DNA from: Chloroflexota bacterium
GTDB taxonomy: Bacteria > Chloroflexota > Limnocylindria > Limnocylindrales > CSP1-4
Assembly (NCBI GenBank): GCA_005889475.1
Contig: VBGT01000053.1
Span: 1 to 40,853 of the forward strand
Direction of reading: 5' to 3'
Length of the DNA: 40,853 nucleotides
This document shows positions 1 to 8,602 of the stretch, piece after piece. A model generated the notes under the pieces. It did not search any database. It was given only the letters and a program-made list of their open reading frames with translations, and was not told where the DNA came from. How positions within the stretch are numbered: position 1 is the first letter of the stretch; each line of letters begins with the position of its first letter. The position numbers were made by a program, and so were the translations under genes.

Positions 1-638
1 GCATCGAACCCGGGGGCCTCGAACCCGGGGCCCTCGAACCGGGGTGTCCCGAACTCGGCCGCCTCTCGATTGGGCGCACCCGCGTCGTAGCGCACGATGC
101 GCAGGCCCTTGTGCTCCGCGGTGCGGATCGTCTGGCGCAGGGACTTTGCGAACCCCTCGAAGACCGCCGCCTCATCGACGCCCGGGCTCAGCCGCAAGGT
201 CATCCGGTGCCGCGACGGCTGGACCTCCTCGATCTGGTGGAAGCCACGCTCCCGAAGGAGCTCCGGATAGCCGGTCTCAACCGGGATCTCGGCGTCGCTC
301 GAGATGACGTCGACACCCTGTGCGGCCAGCCAGGTGGCCGCGGCTCCCAGCCGATCTGCCGTTTGCGTGGCGTCCTCGCCGGCCGCCACCGGTCCGCGCC
401 CGATGTACGCCCCTGCGCCGCCGACCACGGGCCAAGGGCGCTCGGCGGACAGGAGGCGGAAGCCATCGTCGAAGACGAGGAAGCGCGACCGCCAGCCGTG
501 GCGGCGCCGGTACTCGCCCCAGGTGCGCGACTGAAAGACATGCCCGCCTGGGACATGCACCGCCCGCGCGTCCCAGTCGGCGAGCTCGGCATCGGTGGCC
601 TCGTGGATCGCCGTCCAGGAGGTCGACGTGCGCGTCAC
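1..638 (-). CDS. FemAB-like aminoacyltransferase, third copy (partial, 3' end outside window)
   Basis: The reading frame starts at GTG 636-638 and stays open to the window edge (about 212 residues). It aligns by eye with the FemAB-like protein at 1726-2976 through the whole N-terminal half, including HVFQSRTWGEYRR (the other has HVYQSRAWAEYRA), FDDGFRLL, and a later RHRMTL stretch. Such proteins belong to the FemABX/GNAT-fold family, which transfers amino acids from aminoacyl-tRNA to the peptidoglycan stem peptide; the substrate here is unknown. The GTG overlaps the stop of the preceding femAB gene by 4 nt (GTGA), so it is the last visible gene of the topA-xerC-murJ-femAB run. Near the edge, the loop following IVRYDAGAP is replaced by a repeated FEGPG/FEAPG-like peptide encoded by a 15-bp tandem repeat. 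The C-terminal half is not in the window. Confidence 0.82.
   Translation of the reverse strand, partial: MTRTSTSWTAIHEATDAELADWDARAVHVPGGHVFQSRTWGEYRRRHGWRSRFLVFDDGFRLLSAERPWPVVGGAGAYIGRGPVAAGEDATQTADRLGAAATWLAAQGVDVISSDAEIPVETGYPELLRERGFHQIEEVQPSRHRMTLRLSPGVDEAAVFEGFAKSLRQTIRTAEHKGLRIVRYDAGAPNREAAEFGTPRFEGPGFEAPGFD
4..63. repeat. 15-bp degenerate tandem repeat inside the femAB-like gene
   Basis: Four consecutive 15-bp units begin at 4, 19, 34 and 49: TCGAACCCGGGGGCC, TCGAACCCGGGGCCC, TCGAACCGGGGTGTC and CCGAACTCGGCCGCC. The first two differ at one base and the later two are diverged. The unit length is a multiple of three, so on the minus strand it encodes repeated FEGPG/FEAPG-like pentapeptides and keeps the frame. 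More units may lie beyond the window edge. Confidence 0.75.
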
Positions 639-1729
639 GCGCGGGACGACCGCATCGCCTCAGACTTGGGCAGGAAGTTGGCGTGCGTCTCGGCGCTCGA
701 CTCGTTCACGGGCTGACGCGTCGTGAACCCGCGGGCTCGCCGGAGGACGGCGAGGGCGAGTCGCCCGGCCCAGCTCGTGACAAGCTCGAAGCCGCCTGCG
801 AATTCGCGCTCCTCGCCGCCGAATTGCTGCTTGAACGTGGCGAGATTCGGCAGGTCCGTGCCGAAGAAGTCGTACGACGCGAAGCCGCGCTCGCGGGCCC
901 CCATCATCGCCTGCCAGTGGATCTGGTAGTTGACGACCGATGCCGCCGGACCTTCACGGATCGACCCGTTGTAGAGCTCGTACACGCGACGTCCGCAGAC
1001 GACATCGAGGATGGCGGCGATCGCGTTGCCTTCCGCGTCGCGCTCGAGGAGCAGGACCGCGGCGTCGCGAGCTGCGAAAGCCCGGTAGGCCGCGACGACG
1101 TCTCGCCGGCGAATGCCCGCCCGCGCGACCGTCGCGTCGTGGAGGCGTTCGAAGTCGGCGAGCCCCTCCTCTCCCACGACCGAGACCGTCACCCCCAGCC
1201 GCCGTGACTTGTTCACGCGGTTTCGGCACGATGAGCTGAGCCCGCTCCACAGCTCTTTCTCGGTCGCCCCGAGATCCACGACCCGTGTCTTCGAAGGCTG
1301 GATCCCGCGCGCGCGTCGCCAACCCGCTCGGAGGAAGCGGCCGGCCTCCGGTCCACCCGCGGGCAGCTCGGGGTCGACGTAGACGTGGGTCAACCGGCGC
1401 CGCGTCGCCTCGGCCCGAACCGCTGCGGTGAACGCATCGATCGCCACTGCCGAATACGAGTCGGCGACCGGCCCTCGCCAGGCATAGCCGTAGGCCCACG
1501 GAAGGAGCCGCATCCGGCGGAGCATGACCTGCGCGCCGATGCGACCGTCGGCTGAGCTCGTCACGATGCGCAGCGGCTCCCAGCCGCGCGGCGCGAGGAT
1601 GTCCGCCCAGGCGCTCAGCTGGATGAAATGGCCGAGCTCGGCCGTGGCAACGAACTCGTCCCAGGCGGCGCCGTCGTCGCGGAGACGGACAGCGTCGGAC
1701 GTCGCCCCGGTGGCGCCTGATTCCGTCAT
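635..1729 (-). CDS. FemAB-like aminoacyltransferase, second copy
   Basis: This 364-residue protein belongs to the FemABX (lipid II:glycine glycyltransferase-like) family of the GNAT fold. Two tandem GNAT-like halves are visible: an N-terminal half containing HFIQLSAWADIL and GYAWRGPV, and a C-terminal half ending in the family-typical YDFFGTDLPNLATFKQQFGG. The ATG at 1727-1729 overlaps the stop of the upstream paralogue by 4 nt (ATGA), indicating translational coupling. No signal peptide or membrane segment is seen, so it should act on cytoplasmic, membrane-bound cell-wall precursors. The run directly follows the lipid II flippase gene murJ, which supports a peptidoglycan role. The amino acid transferred cannot be told from sequence; some relatives act on other substrates. 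Confidence 0.85.
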   Translation of the reverse strand: MTESGATGATSDAVRLRDDGAAWDEFVATAELGHFIQLSAWADILAPRGWEPLRIVTSSADGRIGAQVMLRRMRLLPWAYGYAWRGPVADSYSAVAIDAFTAAVRAEATRRRLTHVYVDPELPAGGPEAGRFLRAGWRRARGIQPSKTRVVDLGATEKELWSGLSSSCRNRVNKSRRLGVTVSVVGEEGLADFERLHDATVARAGIRRRDVVAAYRAFAARDAAVLLLERDAEGNAIAAILDVVCGRRVYELYNGSIREGPAASVVNYQIHWQAMMGARERGFASYDFFGTDLPNLATFKQQFGGEEREFAGGFELVTSWAGRLALAVLRRARGFTTRQPVNESSAETHANFLPKSEAMRSSRA

Positions 1730-2976
1730 CGCACCGCGCGGCTGCGTCCGAGCTGGCGCAGCGCTCTCGCGACCCTGCCGACGCCCAGTCGCGGCCGGTG
1801 AGTCGCGCGCTGGTACGCCCCGGTCAGCTCGACCCAGCGTGCGCCGAACGATTCCTTGAACTGGTACATGCCGTAGGTCGGGTCGCCCTTGTCCGGCTTC
1901 TCGCGGGCGCCCTCGACGTCGACGCCGCCGAGGTCGACGGTCGTCCGGCGCTCGTCGAGCGCGATCTGGATACCGCGCCAGACGAGCAGGCGCACCGCGC
2001 CCGGATACTTCCGGCGAAGGTCCGTGCGGTCGCCCGCGATGGAGTACGTCAAGCGGTGACCGTGCCGGTAGAAGGTCGCGCCGGCGATCGGCCCCTCCAA
2101 CGGGTGCTCGGCCTGAAGGTAGACCACGTGACCAGCGGCGATCCCACGCCGCGACCAGTCGAGGAACGTCTCCTCCGAGGTCAGCGCGAAGGCGCGCCGC
2201 CTGGTGGTGCCATCGACCATGCTGTAGAAGGCTCGGAGCATCTCGTCGATCGTCGCTTCGTCACCGAGCTCGACAGGCTCGAACTCCTCGTCGAGCGTGG
2301 CCGCGGTCTCTTCTTCCGCCCGGCCTCCACCCGCATCGACGCGCTTGACGCGCAGGCCGTGGCGGTCCGCCTGGCGGATGAGGTTGCGCGTCGTCGCCCC
2401 GAACGATGCGAAGATCGTTTTCTCGTCGCTGTTGGGCACGTCGTCCGGGCCCAGGTGGATGTCCATCCGATGGCACGACGACCCAAGTTCCTCCGTCGGC
2501 TCGAAGCCCGCCGCCAGCAGGAGCCGGCCGAGCCCGATCGAGGCCGGCGTCTCGCCGTCGACGGTGAGCGCGTGCTGACCCTCGTTCGCCAGGAGCTCTG
2601 CCGCGGCGGCCGCACGCTGCACGCTGCGTTCGGGACTCTCCTCCGGAATCGGGCCGCGGCTCGCGTAGGCGCTCCCGCCACCCGCGACCGAGCGCGGGCG
2701 GCCGAGCACGAGCAGGCGGAACCCGTCATCGAAGGCCAGGTGCCAGGTCCGCCAGCCCTGGGCAGCGCGGTACTCGGCCCAGGCGCGGGACTGGTACACG
2801 TGGCCGTTGGGCGAAGCCACGGCGCTCACGTCCCAGGAATCGAGCTCCTCGGGCGTCGCCAGGTGGACGTGAATGGGTGGTGCTGCCGGGCTCGGGACGG
2901 CCGGGCTCGGTGCGATCTCGGGCTCGGCCGGAGCTGCCGGCTCCGTTCCCGACTCGGAGGCGACGACGTCCGTCAC
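1726..2976 (-). CDS. FemAB-like aminoacyltransferase, first copy
   Basis: The start is GTG 2974-2976, overlapping the murJ stop by 4 nt, giving 416 residues. The open frame continues upstream antisense to murJ, but that part is not credible coding. Residues 1-35 are a Pro/Ala-rich low-complexity leader (repeated PAAP/SPA), followed by a FemAB fold. The N-terminal half has HVYQSRAWAEYRA. A middle section, FGATTRNLIRQADRHGLRVK, matches the family's Arg/Lys-rich donor-binding region. The C-terminal half has TFYRHGHRLTYSIAGD and ends near GMYQFKESFGA. A charged variable loop (GGGRAEEETAATLDEEFEP) sits where the third copy carries its tandem repeat. Likely role: adding an amino acid to the peptidoglycan cross-bridge; substrate unknown. 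Confidence 0.85.
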   Translation of the reverse strand: MTDVVASESGTEPAAPAEPEIAPSPAVPSPAAPPIHVHLATPEELDSWDVSAVASPNGHVYQSRAWAEYRAAQGWRTWHLAFDDGFRLLVLGRPRSVAGGGSAYASRGPIPEESPERSVQRAAAAAELLANEGQHALTVDGETPASIGLGRLLLAAGFEPTEELGSSCHRMDIHLGPDDVPNSDEKTIFASFGATTRNLIRQADRHGLRVKRVDAGGGRAEEETAATLDEEFEPVELGDEATIDEMLRAFYSMVDGTTRRRAFALTSEETFLDWSRRGIAAGHVVYLQAEHPLEGPIAGATFYRHGHRLTYSIAGDRTDLRRKYPGAVRLLVWRGIQIALDERRTTVDLGGVDVEGAREKPDKGDPTYGMYQFKESFGARWVELTGAYQRATHRPRLGVGRVARALRQLGRSRAVR

Positions 2977-4646
2977 GCCGGACGCAGTCGCGACAGGGTG
3001 TCGGACATGAGCCGCATGATGAGGCCCAGCTCGGGCAGTCGCAAAAGGCGCGCGAGGGCGAGGTAGACCAGCCCACCGATGCCGCCGCCGACGACGAGCT
3101 CGACGAGGGCTCGCACCTGCGTCGGTGCGCCGGCGAGTCCGGGGTCCAGGATCACCACGACGCCCGCCGCTGCGAACCCGGCGGCGAGGCTCGCGACCAC
3201 GACGGGGGCGGCCGCCGTGACGATCTGACGCGGGTCGAACGCCGGGATCTCGCGCCGGAGCACGAGGGCGAGGACGATCGCCTCGACCGACGACCCGACC
3301 GCGATGCCCGCCGCGATCCCCGCGAGGCCCCAGCCCAGCACATACAGGGCGAACGCACCGACAACGACGTTCAGCACGACGCCGAGGATCGCCGCGAGGG
3401 CGGGCGTGCGCGTGTCCCGGTTGGCGTAGAAGGCGCGGACGAGGATGGTGAGGAGGCCCTCGCCCGGCAGGGCAAGCAGCAGCACGAGCAAGGTGGCGGC
3501 CACGAGCTGGACGCTCTCCCCGGTGAACTTGCCGTGGTTGAACAGGACGGTCGTTGCCGGCCCCCGAAGGGCGATGCCGAGCGCGACGAGCGGCAGGATG
3601 AGGAACAGGATCAGCCGTATGGCCCTGGACATCAGCGCGACGAACTCGTCCACCGCGCCCCGGGCGAGGTCGCGCGACAGCGTCGGCAGCGCGACGATGC
3701 CCAACGGCACGCCGATCACCGACAGCGGGATGGAGAAGACGGTGAAGGCGAACGTGAACGCGGTGACCGAGCCTGCGGCGAGGCCGGACGCGAAGGCGGT
3801 CGCGACGACGAAGGTGATCTGGCCGGCTCCGAGCGCGACGGTCCGCGGACCCATCAGCCGGAGGGCCTGGCGGACCTCGGGATCGCCGGCGTCGAGGTTC
3901 GGCGTGAACCGGAACCCGGCGCGGGCCAACGGCGGCAGCTGGACGAGCAGGTGTCCCAGCGAGCCGACCACGACCCCGATCGCGAGCCCCGTCACGCCGA
4001 GGCTGTGGGTCAGGATGAGCGCCGCGCCGATGATCGCGAGGTTGTAGACGATCGGCGCAAGGGCCGAGGCGGCGAAGCGGTTGTGGGCGTTCAGCGCGCT
4101 CGTCGCGACGCCGCCCAGCGCCAGGAACATCGGCGCGAGGAGCATCAGCCGCGTCAGCTCGATCGTCTGCTGGAGCTGCTCGCCGGCGAACCCGGGCGCG
4201 ATCAGTGGCACCAGGACCGGCGCAGCGAGCCAGGCCACGCTGGCGAGGATCACCAGGCCGACGGTCATGAGGCTCGCGATCGTCGACACGATGTGCCAGG
4301 CGCGGCTCGTCCGCCCGGTGACCAGCTCGCCGGCGACCATCGGCACCAGCGCTGCGGCGACGGTGCCAGCCGCGACCAGCTGGAAGATCAGGTCCGGGAT
4401 GCGAAACGCCGCGAAAAACGCGTCGAGCTCCGGGCCGGCCCCGAGGGTGCTGCCGATGACGACGACGCGGACGTAGCCGAGGACCCGCGACACGAGGTAC
4501 GCCCCGGAGACGATCAGGCCGGCACGAGCCAGGGCCATACCCCCGCCCCCGCCGGCCGAGCTCGCCTCGAGGACCTCCGCGGTTGCGTTCGGCGTGCCCG
4601 GGCCTGGCTCGGACGCAGCCGGCCTGTTCGAGCCTGGTCCGGTCAA
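2973..4646 (-). CDS. murJ: lipid II flippase MurJ (MviN family)
   Basis: This 557-residue polytopic membrane protein has the MurJ/MviN hallmarks: SRVLGYVRVVVIGSTLG and ELDAFFAAFRIPDLIFQL near residues 50-90, then about fourteen hydrophobic segments. MurJ moves lipid II from the inner to the outer leaflet of the cytoplasmic membrane for peptidoglycan polymerisation. The start used is TTG 4644-4646, overlapping the xerC stop by 4 nt (TTGA) as other pairs in this operon do. An ATG at 4536-4538, just before the first conserved membrane segment (MALARAGLIVSGAYLVSR), is a plausible alternative that removes a 36-residue Pro/Gly/Ser-rich leader. The next gene begins within its stop codon. Confidence 0.93.
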   Translation of the reverse strand: MTGPGSNRPAASEPGPGTPNATAEVLEASSAGGGGGMALARAGLIVSGAYLVSRVLGYVRVVVIGSTLGAGPELDAFFAAFRIPDLIFQLVAAGTVAAALVPMVAGELVTGRTSRAWHIVSTIASLMTVGLVILASVAWLAAPVLVPLIAPGFAGEQLQQTIELTRLMLLAPMFLALGGVATSALNAHNRFAASALAPIVYNLAIIGAALILTHSLGVTGLAIGVVVGSLGHLLVQLPPLARAGFRFTPNLDAGDPEVRQALRLMGPRTVALGAGQITFVVATAFASGLAAGSVTAFTFAFTVFSIPLSVIGVPLGIVALPTLSRDLARGAVDEFVALMSRAIRLILFLILPLVALGIALRGPATTVLFNHGKFTGESVQLVAATLLVLLLALPGEGLLTILVRAFYANRDTRTPALAAILGVVLNVVVGAFALYVLGWGLAGIAAGIAVGSSVEAIVLALVLRREIPAFDPRQIVTAAAPVVVASLAAGFAAAGVVVILDPGLAGAPTQVRALVELVVGGGIGGLVYLALARLLRLPELGLIMRLMSDTLSRLRPA

Positions 4647-5656
4647 GCCTGGCCCGCCTCGGGCTGGCGTTTCGCTCGCGGATGCGCGGTGCTGTACGCG
4701 GCACGGAGGCGCGCCGCCGACACATGGGTGTAGACCTGTGTCGTGGCCAGGCTCTCGTGGCCGAGCAGCTCCTGGACCACCCGCAGGTCCGCGCCGCCGT
4801 CGAGGAGATGCGTCGCGAACGAGTGGCGGAGCGTGTGCGGCGAGACGCCCTCGGGCAGGCCGGCGAGCCGGCTCAGCCGATCGATCCGGTAGCGGAGTCC
4901 GCGCACCCCGATCGGGTTGCCGTCCTGGTTCAGGAAGACCGACTCGGGCTCGCGGCCCGGCGGCCGGCGTCGCGCCATGAGCTCCGGCCGGGCGGTCTCG
5001 AGGTACGCCTCGAGTGCGGCGATCGCCGGCCGACCGAGCAGCCCGATTCGCTCCTTGCGGCCCTTGCCGAGCACCCGGATCTCGGCGCGCCGCAGGTCGA
5101 CCGACGACAGCTCGGCCGCAGCGAGCTCGCTGATGCGCAGCCCGGCTGCGTACGCGACCTCGATGATCGCCCGGTCGCGGACGGCGAGGGCGACCCCGAG
5201 GGCCGGGTCGCGGCGCCTGCTCGTTTCCGCGCGGCGCTCATCGGCGTCGATGACCCCGAGCAGTCGCTCGATCTGGTCGACCTCGAGGACGCGCGGCAGC
5301 CGCCGTGGCAGCCGCGGCGCGGCGATCGAGCCCCACGGGTCGCCGGCGGCGAGGCCCGCGCGCGCCGCGAAGCGATGGAACGAGCGGATCGCCGCGAGCC
5401 GCTGGCTCACCGACGTCCGGGCGCCGGCGCCGACGAGTCGGGCGAGGTACGCGCGAAGGTCGACGCGGCCGGGCGTTCGCCAGTCGACGCCACGCTCCGC
5501 CAGCCAGTCGAGATAGGCGCCCACCGCGGTCGCGTACGACCGCAGGGTGTGCTCCGAGGCGTCCCGTGCTCGAAGGCTGAGCAGGAAGCGCTCGAGTGGC
5601 GCCGACGACGACGCCGAACCGGCCACGCCGGCTCGTGTGCCCGCCGCCCCGCCCAC
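4643..5656 (-). CDS. xerC: tyrosine recombinase XerC/XerD
   Basis: Counting from GTG 5654-5656 (337 residues), the protein has an N-terminal SAM-like core-binding domain (about 20-105) and a C-terminal catalytic domain. All six residues of the tyrosine recombinase active site are present: R174 (AGLRISEL), K198 (LGKGRK), H274 and R277 (HTLRHSF), H300 (LLGH) and the nucleophile Y309 (QVYTH). Xer recombinases resolve chromosome dimers at dif. Position next to topA and near dprA matches the conserved smf-topA-codV arrangement of Gram-positives, supporting a housekeeping role rather than a mobile integrase. The frame is open upstream into topA; GTG 5624-5626 is an alternative start. No dif site was recognised nearby. 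Confidence 0.9.
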   Translation of the reverse strand: MGGAAGTRAGVAGSASSSAPLERFLLSLRARDASEHTLRSYATAVGAYLDWLAERGVDWRTPGRVDLRAYLARLVGAGARTSVSQRLAAIRSFHRFAARAGLAAGDPWGSIAAPRLPRRLPRVLEVDQIERLLGVIDADERRAETSRRRDPALGVALAVRDRAIIEVAYAAGLRISELAAAELSSVDLRRAEIRVLGKGRKERIGLLGRPAIAALEAYLETARPELMARRRPPGREPESVFLNQDGNPIGVRGLRYRIDRLSRLAGLPEGVSPHTLRHSFATHLLDGGADLRVVQELLGHESLATTQVYTHVSAARLRAAYSTAHPRAKRQPEAGQA

Positions 5657-5681
5657 CTCGGGTGCTAGCCCGGTCGCCGCG

Positions 5682-8138
5682 TCAGGAGCGTGGCCTTGTC
5701 GGGGCGCGCTTCGTCCGCGTCGAGCGTCGCCCGGTCGATCGGCCGCTCGCCGCCCGCCGGCCGCCGCCGCTCCCGCTCGGTCGGCCACCTCGGCGCACCG
5801 GCGCGAGCGCCGACGGATCGGGTGGCCCGCCCGGCAGCCGGAGTCCGACGACCGAGCCCTCACTCGGTACCTCGATCGTTGCTCCGCACTTGAGGCAGAT
5901 ACAGCCCTCGCCGCGCTTCGCGACCGGGCCGTCGTCGGTGTCGTGCAGCGCGCCGATCGGTTCGTGGTTGGTCGTGTAATCGCACTTGGGGTAGTTCGAG
6001 CACCCCCAGAAGACGTTGCCCGTGCGCCGGGCGCGTCGCGCGACGAGCTTTCCGTCCTGGTTCTTCGGGCAGACGACGTCGAATTCGAGCGGCGGCGGGG
6101 GCTGCGGACCCTCGCGCTTGATGTAGCCGCAGTCCGGGTACCGGTCGCAGCCGACAAACGGCCCGAAGCGACCATTCTTGCCGACGAGCGTCCCGATGCC
6201 GCACTCGGGGCAGGTCTCGCCGGTCCCCGCCTGTGCCGGCGGCTCGTCGCCGGGCAGCGGCCGTGACTCCTTGTGCTCGGGATACATCGAGCAGGCCAGG
6301 AATCGACCGTTGCGGCCCAGCCGGATGACCATCGGGTGGCCGAGGGAGCAGACCTCGTCGGTCTCCTCGGTGGTGAAGTCTCGCCGGCGGGTCGTCTTGC
6401 GGACCTCGTCGACCCGGTCGCGGAGCGGCGGATAGAAGGCCTGCAGGAGCGGGACCCACGGCCGCTTGCCGCTGGCCACCTCGTCGAGGTCCTCCTCCAT
6501 CTTGGCCGTGAACGCCAGGTCGACGTAGTCGCCGAAATGCTCGACCAGGAGGTCGACGACGATGCCCGCCACGGGCTCGGGATGCAGGCGCCGCTCCTCG
6601 ATTCGCACGTAGCCGCGATCGACGATCGTCGAGATCGTGGCCGCGTACGTCGATGGGCGGCCGATGCCGTTGTCCTCCAGCGACTTGATCAGCGACGCCT
6701 CCGTGTACCGCGGCGGCGGCTCGGTGAAGTGCTGCGTCGTGGTGACGTCGCGGACGTCGGTCTCCTCGCCCTCGCGCAGCGCCGGGAGGCGACCTTCGGC
6801 GTCGTCGTCGGCCGTCCCGCTCTCGCCCGTGCCGTACCGCCCATCGCGGTTGTCGTCCCGGCCCTCCGTGTAGACGCGGGCAAAGCCATCGAACAGCACC
6901 CGCGTCGCCGAGGCGCGCAGGCCGTAGGCCCCGGCCTCGAGCTCGGCCGTTGTCGTCTCGAGCTCCTTCGCCTCCATCTGGCTGGCGAGCGCGCGCTGCC
7001 AGACGAGCCGGTACAGGCGCAGCTCCTCGGGCTTGAGGAAGCCGGCGAGGGAGTCGGGATCGCGCCGGAACGACGTCGGCCGGATCGACTCGTGCGCCTC
7101 CTGGGCGCCCTTGGTCTTCGTCCTGTACACGCGGCCCTTGGGCATCGTGTATGGCGCCCCGAAGCGGTCCCGGATCACCTCGCGCGCCTCGCCCATCGCC
7201 ACGCCGGCCATGGCCACTGAGTCCGTGCGCATGTACGTGATCAGCCCGACGTGGCCGTCGGGGGTGTCGACGCCCTCGTACAGCCGCTGCGCGATCGACA
7301 TCGTGCGCTTGGGGCTGAAGCCGAGCTTGCGGCTCGCTTCCTGCTGCAGCGTCGAGGTGGTGAATGGCGGCGCCGGGCTTCGCTTCTGGCGCTTCGTGGC
7401 GATCGAGGTCACCTGCGGGTTCAACGCGCGGAGCGTCTCGGCGTGGTGCTCGGCGAGCGTGCCGTTATCGATTTCGAGCGGCTGGCCGTCGATCCGGACG
7501 AGCTCGGCTTCGAACTCGTCGCCGGCACGCGTGGCGAGGAGTGCGCGCAGGGTCCAGTACTCCCGCGCGACGAAGGCGTCGATCTCGCGCTCGCGCTCGA
7601 CGACCAGGCGGACTGCCACGGACTGCACCCGACCCGCCGAGAGGCCGCCGCGCACCTTGCGCGAGATGAGCGGGCTGAGCGTGTAGCCCACCAGCCGGTC
7701 GACGATGCGCCGCGCCTGCTGTGCGTCGACGAGGTTCTTGTCGATCCCGCGCGGGTTGGCGAACGCGGCGCGGATCGCGCCCTGGGTGATCTCGGAGAAG
7801 GTCACCCGTCGGGTCTTGGACTTGGGCACGTGGGCCGCCTCGGTCACGTGCCACGCGATCGCCTCACCCTCGCGATCGAGGTCGGTTGCGAGGTAGACGG
7901 TGTCGGCGCTCTTCGCCGCCTTCTCGATCGCGTCGACCTGCTTGCGCCGGTCGTCCGAGATGACGTAGTCGGGTGCGAAGTCGTGCTCGACGTCGACCCC
8001 GAACTTGCCCTTGCCCGGGTTGTCGGGCAGGTCGCGGACGTGTCCGTACGAGGCCAGGACACGGTAATCGGAGCCGAGGTAGCGCTCGATCGTCCGCGCC
8101 TTGGCCGGCGACTCGACGATCACCAGGTGCTTCGGCAT
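5682..8138 (-). CDS. topA: DNA topoisomerase I (type IA)
   Basis: This 818-residue enzyme relaxes negative supercoils by transient single-strand cleavage. The Toprim domain covers about 1-115, with the catalytic E9 region (VIVESPAKA) and the acidic triad at TDLDREGEA (85-93). The active-site tyrosine is Y302 in GLITYMRTDS. A C-terminal zinc-ribbon array follows, of uneven quality: ribbon 1 (C597, H601, C616) lacks part of the Cys set, ribbon 2 (C643, C646, C664, C670) is complete, ribbon 3 (C690, C713, C719) lacks its second Cys, and a final C746/C748/C751 cluster has no visible partner pair. The tail from about 765 is basic and Gly/Arg/Thr-rich, probably DNA-binding. The ATG lies 8 nt after a TATACT box, so the mRNA is probably leaderless. 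xerC follows. Confidence 0.95.
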   Translation of the reverse strand: MPKHLVIVESPAKARTIERYLGSDYRVLASYGHVRDLPDNPGKGKFGVDVEHDFAPDYVISDDRRKQVDAIEKAAKSADTVYLATDLDREGEAIAWHVTEAAHVPKSKTRRVTFSEITQGAIRAAFANPRGIDKNLVDAQQARRIVDRLVGYTLSPLISRKVRGGLSAGRVQSVAVRLVVEREREIDAFVAREYWTLRALLATRAGDEFEAELVRIDGQPLEIDNGTLAEHHAETLRALNPQVTSIATKRQKRSPAPPFTTSTLQQEASRKLGFSPKRTMSIAQRLYEGVDTPDGHVGLITYMRTDSVAMAGVAMGEAREVIRDRFGAPYTMPKGRVYRTKTKGAQEAHESIRPTSFRRDPDSLAGFLKPEELRLYRLVWQRALASQMEAKELETTTAELEAGAYGLRASATRVLFDGFARVYTEGRDDNRDGRYGTGESGTADDDAEGRLPALREGEETDVRDVTTTQHFTEPPPRYTEASLIKSLEDNGIGRPSTYAATISTIVDRGYVRIEERRLHPEPVAGIVVDLLVEHFGDYVDLAFTAKMEEDLDEVASGKRPWVPLLQAFYPPLRDRVDEVRKTTRRRDFTTEETDEVCSLGHPMVIRLGRNGRFLACSMYPEHKESRPLPGDEPPAQAGTGETCPECGIGTLVGKNGRFGPFVGCDRYPDCGYIKREGPQPPPPLEFDVVCPKNQDGKLVARRARRTGNVFWGCSNYPKCDYTTNHEPIGALHDTDDGPVAKRGEGCICLKCGATIEVPSEGSVVGLRLPGGPPDPSALAPVRRGGRPSGSGGGRRAASGRSTGRRSTRTKRAPTRPRS

Positions 8139-8146
8139 CGCGGCGG

Positions 8147-8152
8147 AGTATA
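8147..8152 (-). promoter_or_regulatory. -10 box of topA, leaderless geometry
   Basis: TATACT on the minus strand, with 8 nt between it and the topA ATG. This places the expected transcription start at or within two bases of the start codon. No clear -35 hexamer is seen 17 nt upstream. Confidence 0.6.
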
Positions 8153-8224
8153 CCCACGGGTCTCTTCGCGGCCGCTTACGCGCGGATCACCTCCCGCCGC
8201 ATGCGGCCTGTCGCCCTCGGTGGG

Positions 8225-8539
8225 TCAGGCCTCCCGCACGCGACGCAGGAAGTCCTCGTCGATCTCGAGGTCCTCGGACTCGTCGGCGCTCTCCGCGGCT
8301 GCGGCAGCGACCGCGGCCGCCCGATCCGTCTCCTCGACGCCCGTGGGGATCTCGACGAAGCGGATCGCGGCCATCGGGATCACGAACGTCGAGCTGCTGA
8401 AGTCGATGAACACCGGGCGCTTGCCGTCGATTGTGTGCACGTTCGTGCAGATCACGGCGATGTCGCCCGGCTTCGGCTCCTCGACGAGCTCGACGGACAG
8501 CGGCTGGTCGTTCAGCAGGTGCAGGATGGCCCGGATCAC
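8225..8539 (-). CDS. small acidic-tailed protein of unknown function
   Basis: I do not recognise this 104-residue protein. Residues 1-66 look like a compact beta-rich domain (LSVELVEEPKPGDIAVICTN, PVFIDFSSSTFVIPMAAIRF). Residues 67-104 are an Ala/Glu/Asp-rich tail (EETDRAAAVAAAAAESADES) ending in a short charged helix, DEDFLRRVREA. No Cys pairs, signal peptide or membrane segment are visible. It has a GTG start (8537-8539) 7 nt after a TATCGT box, the same leaderless geometry as neighbouring genes, so it seems independently transcribed between dprA and topA. Codon use resembles the neighbours, with strong G/C third positions, which supports real coding. Function unknown. Confidence 0.7.
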   Translation of the reverse strand: MIRAILHLLNDQPLSVELVEEPKPGDIAVICTNVHTIDGKRPVFIDFSSSTFVIPMAAIRFVEIPTGVEETDRAAAVAAAAAESADESEDLEIDEDFLRRVREA

Positions 8540-8546
8540 GGGCGGG

Positions 8547-8552
8547 ACGATA
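8547..8552 (-). promoter_or_regulatory. -10 box of the small gene at 8225-8539
   Basis: TATCGT on the minus strand, 7 nt before the GTG start; leaderless geometry. Confidence 0.5.
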
Positions 8553-8602
8553 GCAGCCGAGATGCGGCCGAAAACCCCGGCGAAGGTCCTGGGTCGCCGG
8601 GC

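Noticed and set aside
4643-5656. Phage or integron integrase
   Set aside because: The tyrosine recombinase sits in the conserved topA-xer housekeeping context, with no att site, phage or cassette genes around it.
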